Shown here: positions 41,647 through 50,738 of the stretch, piece after piece | Numbering within the stretch: the first letter of the stretch is position 1 | Layout: every line of letters begins with the position of its first letter | Origin: Azospirillum sp. TSO22-1 | GTDB lineage: Bacteria; Pseudomonadota; Alphaproteobacteria; Azospirillales; Azospirillaceae | DNA length: 64,000 nt | NCBI RefSeq assembly: GCF_003116015.1 | Contig: NZ_LGQZ01000030.1 | Coordinates: forward strand, 1-64,000 | Direction: 5' to 3' | Notes under the pieces: generated by a model | Databases searched by the model: none | Told to the model about the DNA's origin: nothing | Seen by the model: only the letters and a program-made list of their open reading frames with translations | Translations under genes and position numbers: made by a program

Positions 41647-43566
41647 CTACCCGCCCAGCAGGTCGTGCGCCGCAGCGGCGACCTCGGTGGGATCGACGGC
41701 GAAGTCGTAGTCGAACTCCGACGGGCCGCGGTTGCCGCGCATCGGCCCGATGATCTGGCGGTAGCGCTGGCCGAGCAGGGCGGTGAGGAGGCCGTACTGC
41801 CGCAACGCGATGCGGCGATGCGCCAGCTCCACATACGCCGCCCCCGGCGGCGCGAAGGCGACGGCGGCCGAGCCGCCGCCGATCGGCCCGACGATCAGCT
41901 CGGCCGAGGCGAACAGCGCGATCTGCTCGGCCATCGGGAAGTCGTCCGGCACCACCGGCTCGACGCCCAGCGGCGCCAGCGCGGCCAGCACCTCCGCCTC
42001 GTTGACCAGCGTGCGGTAGCCGGCCTGCCGGCGCGACAGGAAGATGCGGCGGCGCGGCCGTGCCATGCCCTCGGCGATCAGCGGCGCCAGCCGGCGGCGC
42101 AGGAAGTCGGTGTGGGTCGGCGAGGTGAACTGGTAGCTGTGCGTCAGCGACGGCACCCACAGCCGGCGCGCCCGTACCGGCTGCCCCGCCGGCAACGGGC
42201 GCATCCGCGCGCGCGGCACGCCCAGCAGTTCGAACAGGTCGCGGATCGAGCCGGGCAGGTTCGGCGCCACCAGGACGGGAAGCGCCGCCAGTTCCGGAAA
42301 GCGTTCCAGCACCGCCAGCTTGGACGACCAGTCGAGCACCCCGTGCGACCAGTTCGGCCCGCCGCCGAGCAGGATCGCCTCCTCCTCCACCGTCTCCGTC
42401 GCTTCCGGCAGGTCGAGCAGCACGCGCTCATCCGCCGCGTGCGCCACGAAATGCGGCAGCAGCGTCGCGCTGACCCGCGAGTTGGTGTTGAGGCCGTCGA
42501 ACAGCAGCGCCTCGCCGGCGACGACTGCGCAGCTCGACGGCACCACCTCGGCCCCGTCGATGCGGGCGAGGAAGACCTCCGGCACCGCGAAGCTGCGCTC
42601 GCCGTCCGCCAGGGTGGCGTAGCAAAGGCGCGGCGCCTCAACCTGATGGTAGGTCCAGCCGTGCTCCCGGCACACCTCGCCGGCCGGGCGGACGGTCAGG
42701 CGGCGCAGCGTGGCGTTGGGAAAGCGCCGGCGGTCGTCGGTCAGCGCGGCGAAGCGGCGGTAGACGGCCTCCGCCGCGTCGGCGTCGCCCAGGTCGAACA
42801 GCCGCCGCACGAGACGCAGCAGGTCTTCGGGCGGCCACGCGCCCTCCGCCGCGGCGACGGCCAGCCGCGCCGCCGCCTCGTCCTTGCGCCCCAGCGCTTC
42901 CAGCGCCGCGGCGAGACCCAGGTGCAGGTCCAGGTCCAGCGCGTCGCCGCCCGAACGCAGCGCCGCCTCGTACGCCGGCAGCGCCTCGGCCGGACGGCCG
43001 CGCGTGGTCATCATGGCGCCGAGCGCCGCGAGCGTCGCCGGGGTGCCGCCGTCCGCCGCCAGCGAGGCGCGCAGCCAGCGCTCGGCCGCATCCGCCTCGC
43101 CGTTTTCCATCAGCGCGCCGGACAGCTGGTGCATCAGCCCGGGATCGCCGGGCCGGGCCGCCAGCGCCCGGTGGAACAGCGCCGCCGCCTCGATCAGTTT
43201 GCCGTCCCAGCGCATCAGGCGGGCGAACTGGCGCAGCGTCTCGGCATCGGCCGGCTCCAGCGCCAGCGCGTTGCGGAAGTGGGCGGCGGCGGCGGCCACG
43301 TCGAATTGCGCCGACGCGGCGTTCGCCGCCGCCATATGGACGCGCGCCTCCGTTGGGACCACCGCCAGCGCCACGCGCAGATGCTGCGTCGCGTCGGCCG
43401 GCCGGCCCTGCTCGTAGCGGAGGAGGCCCAGCAGGTAAAGCGCGTCGGCGTGGCACGGATCCTCGCGCAGCACCGCGGCGTAGGACTCCGCGGCCTTGTC
43501 GAGCCAGCCCGCCTCGTGCAGCGCCAGGGCCAGCGTGAAGGTCTTGCCGGTCGCGGAATCGGTCAT
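41647..43566 (-). CDS. TPR protein with GT61 (DUF563) glycosyltransferase domain
   Basis: The 639-residue protein has about six TPR units (10-235) and a C-terminal GT61/DUF563 domain (about 300-625). That domain has NWSHGVLDWSSKLAVLERFPEL-type features, HSYQFTSPTH, RRRIFLSRRQAGYRTLVNEAEVL and a final VGPIGGGSAAVAFAPPGAAYVEL. GT61 enzymes transfer pentose or GlcNAc in plants; bacterial members sit in capsule or O-antigen loci. The TPR-plus-GT design repeats that of 27655 and 30779. It is divergent from the unknown gene at 43675. Confidence 0.87.
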   Translation of the reverse strand: MTDSATGKTFTLALALHEAGWLDKAAESYAAVLREDPCHADALYLLGLLRYEQGRPADATQHLRVALAVVPTEARVHMAAANAASAQFDVAAAAAHFRNALALEPADAETLRQFARLMRWDGKLIEAAALFHRALAARPGDPGLMHQLSGALMENGEADAAERWLRASLAADGGTPATLAALGAMMTTRGRPAEALPAYEAALRSGGDALDLDLHLGLAAALEALGRKDEAAARLAVAAAEGAWPPEDLLRLVRRLFDLGDADAAEAVYRRFAALTDDRRRFPNATLRRLTVRPAGEVCREHGWTYHQVEAPRLCYATLADGERSFAVPEVFLARIDGAEVVPSSCAVVAGEALLFDGLNTNSRVSATLLPHFVAHAADERVLLDLPEATETVEEEAILLGGGPNWSHGVLDWSSKLAVLERFPELAALPVLVAPNLPGSIRDLFELLGVPRARMRPLPAGQPVRARRLWVPSLTHSYQFTSPTHTDFLRRRLAPLIAEGMARPRRRIFLSRRQAGYRTLVNEAEVLAALAPLGVEPVVPDDFPMAEQIALFASAELIVGPIGGGSAAVAFAPPGAAYVELAHRRIALRQYGLLTALLGQRYRQIIGPMRGNRGPSEFDYDFAVDPTEVAAAAHDLLGG

Positions 43567-43674
43567 GGGGCAACGCCGTCGGTGGATCCGCGCCCATCAT
43601 GCCCCGGCGCACCGCCGCCGCACAATCGCGCCGGCCTTTTGTCGCGGAGCGGCGGGCGGTAAGGTGGAGTCCGC

Positions 43675-44886
43675 ATGCCGAACCTCCCGCCCCTCGCGCT
43701 GGCGCAGGCCGCGCTGACCCAGGACGCCGCCCGCCTGCTGCCGGCGGCGCGCGACGCCGTGAACGCCGGCGACACCGAGACCGGCACATGGCTCGCCCGC
43801 CGCGCCGCCGCCCTGGCGCCGGGGGAGGCGTGGCCGTACCTGTCGATGGCGTTGTTGGGCGTGGACGCCCCCGCGCAGGCGCGCCGCGCCGTGACCGCCG
43901 CGCCGGAGGTGGCGGACACCGTCCTCGGGCTCGGCCGCACCGCCGCCCGCGACGGCGACCTCGCCGGCGCCGCCGGGCTGTTCGCCGCCCTGCCCCGGAA
44001 CGGGGGATCGCCGGGCGAGGGCCCGCGGGGCCGCCCCGACCTCGCTGCGGCGCTGCGCGGCGGCGCCTCGCTGGCCACGGTGATGAGCCCCGACCCGTTC
44101 CTGCCGAGCAACTGGCCGGAGTACCTGGAGGGCTACGTCTTCGACCACGTGGTGGTGAGCGGCGAGCATTTCTGGGCGCTGCCGCAGCCGATCGCGGTGG
44201 ACCCGGCCGGGCCGACCGCCACCGCCTTCGCGTATTGCAGCGACGAGCGGCTGTTCGTCCGCTACACCACCGCACCGGGCCTGCGCGCCGGGGCGATGGC
44301 GACGCTCGACTGGTATCCGGGCGACGCCTACAAGGACTTCCGCTTCACCACCCGCCACGACCACACGATGGCCTATGACAGCGCGCGGCCGGACGACACC
44401 GCCGGGCTGGAGGCCGCCATCCGCTCCGGCGCGCCGATGCGGCTGGTGCTCGACACCGGCGACGGGCTGGTGCACGTGCTGCCGGTGCATCTGGCGTTCC
44501 TCTACAAGGACTCGGGCCGGGTGCGCGTGCTGACCGAGATGCGCTTCGCGCCGGAGCTGTGCCTGACGCCGCCGGAGACGCTGTGGCCCTACCTGGAGGG
44601 GGTGATCGGGTCGTTCAGCCGGCCGCACCGCTACGTCCTCGCCTCGCGCAAGGAGGACGGCAGCGACGGGATCGAGTACCGGATCATCACCCTGCCGGAC
44701 GGCGTGGCGCCGCAAGACTTCCCGCTCGGCTGCCTGGCGCGCAAGCTGGACGACGTCGCCGGCCGCTCGCGCCTGCTGCTGCGCAAGCTGACGGTGCACT
44801 CCGAGGGACACTGCGAGTCGTTCGGCCCGGACGGCGCCGCGGTGACGCACCCGTTCGCGGGGTTCAGGGTGTACGTGCGGGGGTGA
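43675..44886 (+). CDS. Uncharacterised protein with TPR-like N terminus
   Basis: This 403-residue protein is not assignable. Residues 10-115 look like degenerate Ala-rich helical repeats (ARDAVNAGDTETGTWLARRAAALAPGEAWPYL). Residues 130-400 are a strand-rich domain with FDHVVVSGEHFWALPQP, ATLDWYPGDAYKDFRFTTRHDHT and RYVLASRKEDGSDGIEYRII. There is no signal peptide. It is divergent from a TPR-GT61 gene, which suggests a glycan link. Its 3' end overlaps the convergent HD-GYP gene by 23 bases. Confidence 0.72.
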   Translation: MPNLPPLALAQAALTQDAARLLPAARDAVNAGDTETGTWLARRAAALAPGEAWPYLSMALLGVDAPAQARRAVTAAPEVADTVLGLGRTAARDGDLAGAAGLFAALPRNGGSPGEGPRGRPDLAAALRGGASLATVMSPDPFLPSNWPEYLEGYVFDHVVVSGEHFWALPQPIAVDPAGPTATAFAYCSDERLFVRYTTAPGLRAGAMATLDWYPGDAYKDFRFTTRHDHTMAYDSARPDDTAGLEAAIRSGAPMRLVLDTGDGLVHVLPVHLAFLYKDSGRVRVLTEMRFAPELCLTPPETLWPYLEGVIGSFSRPHRYVLASRKEDGSDGIEYRIITLPDGVAPQDFPLGCLARKLDDVAGRSRLLLRKLTVHSEGHCESFGPDGAAVTHPFAGFRVYVRG

Positions 44887-46099
44887 TCTGCGCGGCCGGG
44901 TCCTTCAACGCCTCCCAGATGCGCGCGAACTCCTCGTGGCGCTCGGCGAACAGGGCGAGCAGGGCCGGGTCGAAGTGGGTGGCCGGGGTCAGGCGGTCGT
45001 CGCCGCGGGTCATGATCTCCACCGTGCGGGCGTGGCTGAAGCCCGGCTTGTAGGGCCGCTCGCTGCGCAGCGCGTCGTAGCAGTCGGCGACCGCCACGAT
45101 GCGCGCCGCCAGCGGGATATCCTCGCCCCTGAGGCCGCGCGGGTAGCCGGTGCCGGCCCACTGCTCGTGGTGGCACCAGGCGATCTCCGCGGCCATCTTC
45201 AGGCGGTCGGACGCGCTGAGGATCTCGTAGCCATATTGCGGGTGGCGGCGCATCTCCGCCATCTCGCGCTCGTCGAGGCGGCCGCGCTTGTGCAGCACCG
45301 CCTGGTCGACGCTCATCTTGCCGACGTCGTGCAGCGCCGCCGAATAGCGGATCTCCTCGCAAAACGCCGGAGAGCAGCCGGCGGCGCGGGCCAGGGCGTG
45401 GGCGTACTCGTTGACGCGCAGGATGTGGTTGCCGGTGTCCTCGTCGTGGATCTCCGCGGCGCGGGCGAGCAGGCGCACCGACACCATCAGCGCCCGCTCC
45501 GTCTCCGCCTGCAGCTCGGCGATGCGGCGGCGCTGCTGCTGCAGGGCGCGGTTGCGCTCGGCCAGCCGCTCCAGGCCGGCGGCGCGCTCCAGCGCGCGGC
45601 CGACGATGTGGTTGACCGGGGCGATCATCCGCTCGTGCTCGGCCAGGAAGGGCGCCACGCCGTCGTCGCCGACGCGGTTGATCAGCTGCACCACGCCGAC
45701 CGGCCGGTCCTTGAACCCCTTCAGCGCGAAGGCGAGGATCGAGCGGGTGCGGAACCCGGTCTTCTCGTCGAAGCCGGGGTTGAAGCGGAAGGGCCGGTCC
45801 CCGGGGATGGCGTAGGCGTCCTCGACGAACACCGTCTCGCCGGTGGCGGCGACGTAGCCGGCGATGGAGGTGAGGTCCACCGGGATCCGGAAGGCGGTGC
45901 TGCGCGTCCGCACCCGGTCGTTGTGCAGCGCCACCGCCTCCAGCGTGCGGCTCCGCCCGCGGCCGTGCAGGAAGAACACCGAGCCCGCCTCCGCCCCGGT
46001 CAGGTCGCGGCACTTGCCGAGCACCCGGCCGCTGAGCGCGCGCAGCGACTGGTTCGGCGCCTGCTCGATGAACTCCAGGAACTGTTCGACGAGGCTCAC
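44864..46099 (-). CDS. GAF-HD-GYP domain protein, probable c-di-GMP phosphodiesterase
   Basis: The 411-residue protein has a GAF domain (about 10-180; AGSVFFLHGRGRSRTLEAVALHND, IAGYVAATGE), a coiled coil (185-215) and an HD-GYP domain (215-400). The HD pair is in YSAALHDVGKMSVDQAVLHK, and the GYP loop is HHEQWAGTGYPRGLRGEDIPLAARIVAVADCYDAL. HD-GYP enzymes hydrolyse c-di-GMP with a di- or tri-iron site. The GTG at 46099 has AAGGAC upstream. The much longer open frame to 47134 is antisense to a transporter gene and is not real. Confidence 0.92.
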   Translation of the reverse strand: MSLVEQFLEFIEQAPNQSLRALSGRVLGKCRDLTGAEAGSVFFLHGRGRSRTLEAVALHNDRVRTRSTAFRIPVDLTSIAGYVAATGETVFVEDAYAIPGDRPFRFNPGFDEKTGFRTRSILAFALKGFKDRPVGVVQLINRVGDDGVAPFLAEHERMIAPVNHIVGRALERAAGLERLAERNRALQQQRRRIAELQAETERALMVSVRLLARAAEIHDEDTGNHILRVNEYAHALARAAGCSPAFCEEIRYSAALHDVGKMSVDQAVLHKRGRLDEREMAEMRRHPQYGYEILSASDRLKMAAEIAWCHHEQWAGTGYPRGLRGEDIPLAARIVAVADCYDALRSERPYKPGFSHARTVEIMTRGDDRLTPATHFDPALLALFAERHEEFARIWEALKDPAAQITPARTP

Positions 46100-46140
46100 C
46101 GGTGCGTCCTTCTGCGACAAGTTCGCACACGATACATCAA

Positions 46141-47373
46141 TCAGGCGATGCGCATCCACCCGCCAAGCCACAGCCAGACGACCGCGAACGCCATCGACAG
46201 CAGCGTCATCGGCACCCCGCAGCGCGCGTGCTCGCGGAAGCCGAGCGTCACGCCGGCCAGCGCCGCCCGTTCGGCGACGATGATGTTGCACAGGCTGCCC
46301 GGCAGGGCCAGGTTGCCGGCCAGCGTCGACAGCAGCGCCAGCCCGTACAGCGCGCCTTCCGGCGGCGCCTCCCAGGCGGAGAGCAGCAGCACCACCGCCG
46401 GCACGTTGCCGATCGAGTTGCTCGACGCCAGCGCCAGCGGCGTCAGAACCGCCAGCCGGTCCGGCCACCAGCCGGCGGCGGACAGCGCCTGCACCATCTC
46501 CCCCGGGATGCCGGTGAGGCCGAGCGCCCGGTTCACCGCGAACAGCCCGGCGAACAGCACCAGCAGGTGCCAGTCCACCATGCCCAGCATGTCGCGCGAT
46601 GCGAGGCGCCGGCTGACCAGGATGAAGCCGGCCACCAGCAGCACCCCCGTCTCCTCCGGCAGTGGGGCGGCGAACAGCGCCAGCAGCGCCACGGTCGCCG
46701 CCACCGCCTTGCCCAACTGCCAGCGGTCGAGCGGCGCCGGCGCGATCTCCTCTCCCTCGGGCCCGCGCAGATGCAGCCGGTCGCGCCACACCCACCAGAC
46801 GACGCCGTGAACGCAGGCCATGGCGACCAGCGCCGGCACGCCGCAGGCGCCGAGGAAGCGCCAGAAGTCCAGGTGGCCGATCTGGGCGATCAGGATGTTC
46901 TGCGGGTTGCCGATCACCGTCGCCGCCGAGCCGGCGTTCGCCGCCCCGGCCAGCGCGATCAGGTACGGCCGCGGGTCGAGGCCGCGCGCCTTCAGCCCCA
47001 GGCACAGCATCGGCGTCATGGCGAAGGCGACCACGTCGTTGGCCAGCACCGCCGACAGCCCGCCGGCCACCGCCACCGTCGCCGCCAGCAGCCGCGCCGG
47101 CGAGCGCGCCGAGGTGGAGATGCGCAGCGCGCACCAGTCGTAGAATCCGCTGGCGGCGTACTGCGCCGACAGGATCATCAGGCCGAACAGGATGAACAGC
47201 GTGGGGAAGTCGATCGCCTCCACCACCTGCCGCGAGGTCAGCGCGCCGGAGCCCAGCAGCAGCACGGTGGCGACCACGGCGATTCCCGTGCGGTCGATCC
47301 GCAGCCCCGGAAAGCGCCCCAGCGCCATACCAAAATAGGTGAGCGCGAACAGCGCGACGACGGTCGTGGTCAT
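46141..47373 (-). CDS. SLC13/ArsB-type anion transporter
   Basis: The 410-residue polytopic protein has about eleven helices with the CitMHS/ArsB/NhaD superfamily pattern: SAVLANDVVAFAMTPMLCLGL and GSAATVIGNPQNILIA (first hairpin, about 110-165) and the second-half repeat ALASSNSIGNVPAVVLLLSAWE. It is predicted to move an anion such as a dicarboxylate, citrate or arsenite across the inner membrane, with Na+ or H+ coupling; the substrate cannot be told. ATG 47373 begins the family-like sequence; upstream in-frame starts overlap the promoter area of the next locus. Confidence 0.88.
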   Translation of the reverse strand: MTTTVVALFALTYFGMALGRFPGLRIDRTGIAVVATVLLLGSGALTSRQVVEAIDFPTLFILFGLMILSAQYAASGFYDWCALRISTSARSPARLLAATVAVAGGLSAVLANDVVAFAMTPMLCLGLKARGLDPRPYLIALAGAANAGSAATVIGNPQNILIAQIGHLDFWRFLGACGVPALVAMACVHGVVWWVWRDRLHLRGPEGEEIAPAPLDRWQLGKAVAATVALLALFAAPLPEETGVLLVAGFILVSRRLASRDMLGMVDWHLLVLFAGLFAVNRALGLTGIPGEMVQALSAAGWWPDRLAVLTPLALASSNSIGNVPAVVLLLSAWEAPPEGALYGLALLSTLAGNLALPGSLCNIIVAERAALAGVTLGFREHARCGVPMTLLSMAFAVVWLWLGGWMRIA

Positions 47374-47424
47374 GCTTGCGCTTATAGAGGCTTCCGGCGC
47401 TCCATGGAACGCATAGCTGCCATG

Positions 47425-47451
47425 CGTCACGCCGGGCGTCGGCGATCCGTC
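47425..47451 (+). promoter_or_regulatory. Candidate ECF41-type promoter
   Basis: CGTCACG (47425-47431) and CGTC (47448-47451) are separated by 16 bases, 38 bases upstream of the AhpD-like start. This resembles the TGTCACA/CGTC promoters reported for ECF41 sigma factors, which control their own linked oxidoreductase-like gene. Confidence 0.4.
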
Positions 47452-47489
47452 CTGGGGGCGTACCTCACGCAACGGGAAAGGGACACACC

Positions 47490-47942
47490 ATGGACTTCCG
47501 CTTCGACCTCAGCGCCGACGCGCCGGATCTTTACGGCGCGCTGTTCAACGTCACCAAGGCGCTGGGCGCGTCCGGCCTGCCGACCGGCCTGAAGCACCTG
47601 ATCGACCTGCGGGTGTCGCAGATCAACGGCTGCACCTACTGCATCGGCCTGCACACCGAGTGGGCGCAGCGCGACGGCGAGAGCCGCGAGCGCATCGGCG
47701 CCGTGGCGGACTGGGCCGCGTCGCCCCTGTTCACCCCCGACGAGGGCGCCGCCTTCGCCTGGGCCGAGGCGCTGACCCGGCGGGAGAAGGACCGCCTGGA
47801 CGACCTGCACGCCGACCTCGGCCGCCACTTCGACCGCGCGCAGGTGGCGGCGCTGACCATGGCGGTGGCGGCCATCAACGCCTGGAACCGCGTCGGCATC
47901 GCGACCCACCGCGAGGCGCCGGTGGAGCGGGCCGCCGCATGA
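47490..47942 (+). CDS. Carboxymuconolactone decarboxylase/AhpD-family protein
   Basis: The 150-residue protein has the AhpD-like core with redox CxxC in GCTYCIGLHTEWA (about 48-60). AhpD-like proteins can act as thiol peroxidase adaptors. Its stop overlaps the sigma factor start (ATGA). Carboxymuconolactone-decarboxylase-like genes directly before ECF41 sigma factors are a recurring arrangement, and the enzyme is usually the main or only target of the sigma factor. Confidence 0.92.
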   Translation: MDFRFDLSADAPDLYGALFNVTKALGASGLPTGLKHLIDLRVSQINGCTYCIGLHTEWAQRDGESRERIGAVADWAASPLFTPDEGAAFAWAEALTRREKDRLDDLHADLGRHFDRAQVAALTMAVAAINAWNRVGIATHREAPVERAAA

Positions 47943-48820
47943 CGCTCGCCGCCGACGACCGTTCGCTCGACCTGTTCGTCGCCGAGCGGCCGCGGCTGCG
48001 CGCGCTCGCCTACCGCATGCTGGGCTCGCTCAGCGACGCGGACGACGTGGTGCAGGACGCCTGGCTGCGCTGGGCCGCCGCCGACACCGGCGCGGTGGAC
48101 AGCCCGCGGGCGTTCCTCACCACGCTCACCGCGCGTCTGGCGCTCGACCGCCTGCGCGCGGCGAAGGCGAGCCGCGAGACCTACGTCGGCCAGTGGCTGC
48201 CGGAGCCGGCGGTGACTCCCGAGGGCGACGCCCCAGGGAACGCCGACGAACCGGAAGGCAGCGTGCCGCTGGCGCTGCTGGTGCTGCTGGAGCGGCTGGG
48301 CCCGGAGCAGCGCGCCGTCTACGTGCTGCGCGAGGCGATGGACCTGGACTACGCCGAGATCGCCGGGATCCTCGGCCGCTCGGCCGAGGGCTGCCGGCAG
48401 ATCATGAGGCGGGCGCGCGCCGCGCTGGAAGGGCCGGTGCGCTTCCCCGCGGACGGTGCCGGCACCCGCGCGCTGGCCGACGCCTTCGCCCAGGCCTGCG
48501 CGTCGCTCGACTACGGGCGGATCGTCGCGCTGTTCAGCCAGGACGCGGTGCTGCTGGCGGACGGCGGCGGCGTGGCGCGCAGCGCGTTCAACCCGATCCG
48601 CGGGCCGGACCGCATCGCCCGCTTCTTCCTGGGCGTGCAGCGCAAGCGCGCCCTGCTGCTCGACCTCGTGCCGGTGCGGGTCAACGGCGGGCCGGGCTTC
48701 GCGTTGCGCCGGGACGGCGATCTCATCGGGGTGATGGGGGTCGATGCGGCGGACGGGCTGATCCGCCGGCTCTACCTGATCGTCAACCCGCGGAAGCTTC
48801 GGACAGAAGGTCTATGGTGA
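47939..48820 (+). CDS. ECF41-type RNA polymerase sigma factor (SigJ-like)
   Basis: The 293-residue protein has sigma-70 region 2 (about 10-75; RPRLRALAYRMLGSLSDADDVVQDAWLRW) and region 4 (about 110-165; LLERLGPEQRAVYVLREAMDLDYAEIAGIL). A C-terminal SnoaL/NTF2-like domain follows (about 180-285), with DGGGVARSAFNPIRGPDRIARFFLG. ECF41 sigma factors lack a separate anti-sigma factor; the fused C-terminal domain modulates activity. It is translationally coupled to the AhpD-like gene. Its 3' end overlaps the convergent MBL-fold gene by 38 bases. Confidence 0.93.
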   Translation: MTLAADDRSLDLFVAERPRLRALAYRMLGSLSDADDVVQDAWLRWAAADTGAVDSPRAFLTTLTARLALDRLRAAKASRETYVGQWLPEPAVTPEGDAPGNADEPEGSVPLALLVLLERLGPEQRAVYVLREAMDLDYAEIAGILGRSAEGCRQIMRRARAALEGPVRFPADGAGTRALADAFAQACASLDYGRIVALFSQDAVLLADGGGVARSAFNPIRGPDRIARFFLGVQRKRALLLDLVPVRVNGGPGFALRRDGDLIGVMGVDAADGLIRRLYLIVNPRKLRTEGLW

Positions 48821-49628
48821 CGCCCTCGCGCGCCGCGAAGACGCGGCCGGGCCACGCCGCCTGCGCCTCGGCCTCCAGCGCCGCCATGCCGGCGTCGTCG
48901 CGGTCGGGGTCGTGGTGGAACAGCACCAGCCGCCCGACGCCCGCCGCCTGCGCCAGCCGCATCCCCTCGGTCCAGGTCGAGTGGCCCCAGCCGACGCGCT
49001 GCCGGTACTCCTCGTCGGTATAGGTGGAGTCGTACAGCACCAGGTCGCAGCCGGCGATCAGGCCGAGGATGTTCCGGTCGATCTGGCCCGGCACGTGCTC
49101 GGTGTCGGTGACGTAGGCGACCGAGCGGCCGGCGTAGTCGACGCGATAGCCGGTGGCGCCGTCCGGGTGGTTGAGCGGCGCGGTGCGCACGCTCAGCCCG
49201 TCGCCAAGGTCGAGGGTCGAGCCCGGCTCGACGTCGGTGACGCTCAGCGAGGCGGCCAGCGCGCGGTAGGGCACCGGGAACAGCGGGCCGCGCATCTGCC
49301 CCTCCAGCACCGCCTCCGCCCCGCCGGCGGCGCACAGGTGGCCGGAGACGATCTCCAGCGCGAAGCCCGGCGTGTAGACCGGCGCGAAGAACGGGAAGCC
49401 GCTGATGTGGTCGAGGTGGGTGTGGCTGAGCAGCAGCGTCGCCCGGCTGACACCGCGGTCCAGCAGGCGGCGGCCGAGCAGGCGGATGCCGGTGCCGGCG
49501 TCTAAGATCAGCGTGCGGTCGCCGGCCGTCAGCTCCACGCAGCTGGTGTTGCCGCCGAACCCCATGTGCGAGGCCATCGGGCACGGCACCGTGCCGCGGA
49601 CGCCCCAGAAGGTGAGAGTGAAGCCCAT
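48783..49628 (-). CDS. MBL-fold metallohydrolase
   Basis: The 281-residue protein has the metallo-beta-lactamase fold: FWGVRGTVPCP and FGGNTSCVELTAGDRTLILDAGTG at the N terminus, metal motif HTHLDH at about 68-73, a further His in APLNHPDGATGY, Asp in YVTDTEH and a final HHDPDRDD. This pattern resembles the PqsE/phosphodiesterase-like MBL group near signalling genes. The substrate is unknown. A TGTGA-N6-TCACA-like site lies about 60 bases upstream. Confidence 0.85.
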   Translation of the reverse strand: MGFTLTFWGVRGTVPCPMASHMGFGGNTSCVELTAGDRTLILDAGTGIRLLGRRLLDRGVSRATLLLSHTHLDHISGFPFFAPVYTPGFALEIVSGHLCAAGGAEAVLEGQMRGPLFPVPYRALAASLSVTDVEPGSTLDLGDGLSVRTAPLNHPDGATGYRVDYAGRSVAYVTDTEHVPGQIDRNILGLIAGCDLVLYDSTYTDEEYRQRVGWGHSTWTEGMRLAQAAGVGRLVLFHHDPDRDDAGMAALEAEAQAAWPGRVFAAREGVTIDLLSEASAG

Positions 49629-49680
49629 GCCGTGCGCACCCAGAGAAACGGGTCATTCTAGCACAGCCGCGCCGGCGTGC

Positions 49681-49696
49681 AGTGACCACGATCACA
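49681..49696. promoter_or_regulatory. CRP-like site
   Basis: AGTGACCACGATCACA matches TGTGA-N6-TCACA at nine of ten fixed positions. It is about 60 bases upstream of the MBL-fold gene start and 11 bases beyond the stop of the 73-residue gene. Confidence 0.4.
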
Positions 49697-49706
49697 GGTG
49701 GCGCGT

Positions 49707-49928
49707 TTACGCCGTCCCCGCCATGATGTCGACCACCCGCGTCTCGCACATGGGCTTCAGGCGGCAGGATTCGCACGCGCGCGGCGCGCAGCCGAGCGTC
49801 TGCTTCATGGCGGCGAGCTGCCCCAGCATCTCCCGCTTCTGCGGGCGGGAGACGATGTCGCTGTACAGAACATAGACAAACGCCGCCTCGACGACGTCGG
49901 CCTCGGCCACGGACAGGTTGATCCGCAT
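49707..49928 (-). CDS. Small protein with Cys cluster
   Basis: The 73-residue protein starts MRINLSVAEADVVEAAFVYVL and has four Cys near the C terminus (LGCAPRACESCRLKPMCET, spacing C-x4-C-x2-C-x5-C). This could bind a metal or Fe-S cluster. I do not recognise the family. The start has a strong GGGAGGG site 6 bases upstream. Confidence 0.65.
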   Translation of the reverse strand: MRINLSVAEADVVEAAFVYVLYSDIVSRPQKREMLGQLAAMKQTLGCAPRACESCRLKPMCETRVVDIMAGTA

Positions 49929-50010
49929 ATACGCCCTCCCTTGACGGCAGGATAGGCACACGAATGTTTCCCATGGATTGCCATGTTGAAATATTCCAAC
50001 GCGGAGTTCG

Positions 50011-50738
50011 ATGTTTCGTGCGCCCATCCACCTTGTGCGGTGCGGTGGCGGGGACCAGGCTGCGGGCGGCTACGAACGCAAACTGGTCGAGGCGCTGCGG
50101 GCCGCCGGGCAGCGCGTGCTGGTGCTGCAGCCGCGCGATGTGCGACTGTTCGCCCAGATGCGGCACAAACACGCCAAGAACGACCGCCTGGACGCCCGCG
50201 TCATCGCCGAGTTCGCCGCGCTGTTCGGCGAGGAGCGGCTGGTGGCATACCTGCCCTACTACGAGCAGCTCAGCGCCGCGGTGGCGCAGGCCAAGACGCA
50301 GCTCGAAACGTTCTCGGATGATGAGGTGTGCGCCTTGTGCGCCGAGCAGGTGGCGCGGCTGACCGCCGACAAGCGCGCGCTGGTCGCAGCCTCGGCTTCT
50401 TGAATGCGGTGACGCCGGTGGTGCGTCTGCCCGAGTTGGGGCGGCTCTCACGCCACGCGATCGCCTGCCTGATCGGGGTGGCACCGTTCGATGACGAGAG
50501 CGGACAGCACACGGGGCGCCGTGCCTGCCGTGGCGGACGACGGCGTGTGCGCACCATGCTCCACACGGGCGCGCTGGCCGCGGCGCACTGCAATCCGATG
50601 ACCCAGGCGTTCTGCCGGCGCCTGAAAGCCGCCGGCAAGGCGCACCGCGTCGTCATCGTCGCCGCCATGCGCAAGATCATCGTCATCCTCAATGCCATGG
50701 TCCGCGATGGCAAGCCATGGGAGCATGCCGCCGCGTAA
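50011..50738 (+). pseudogene. IS110-family transposase remnant
   Basis: Two pieces of an IS110 (DEDD/Tnp_20) transposase are in different frames. The first (frame ending 50403) has GGYERKLVEALRAAGQRVLV, AKNDRLDARVIAEF and the following helical region. The second (about 50394-50738) has the C-terminal NAVTPVVRLPELGRLSRHAIACLIGVAPFDDESGQHTGRR region with the likely catalytic Ser. The N-terminal DEDD start is missing, and the central part between the pieces is deleted with a frameshift, so it cannot transpose. A hairpin (AGCAAC/GTTGCT, 50743-50757) follows the stop. Confidence 0.88.

Noticed and set aside
46100..47134. Upstream extension of the HD-GYP gene frame
   Set aside because: It is out of frame with, and on the same strand as, the transporter gene, which has clear transmembrane and family motifs.
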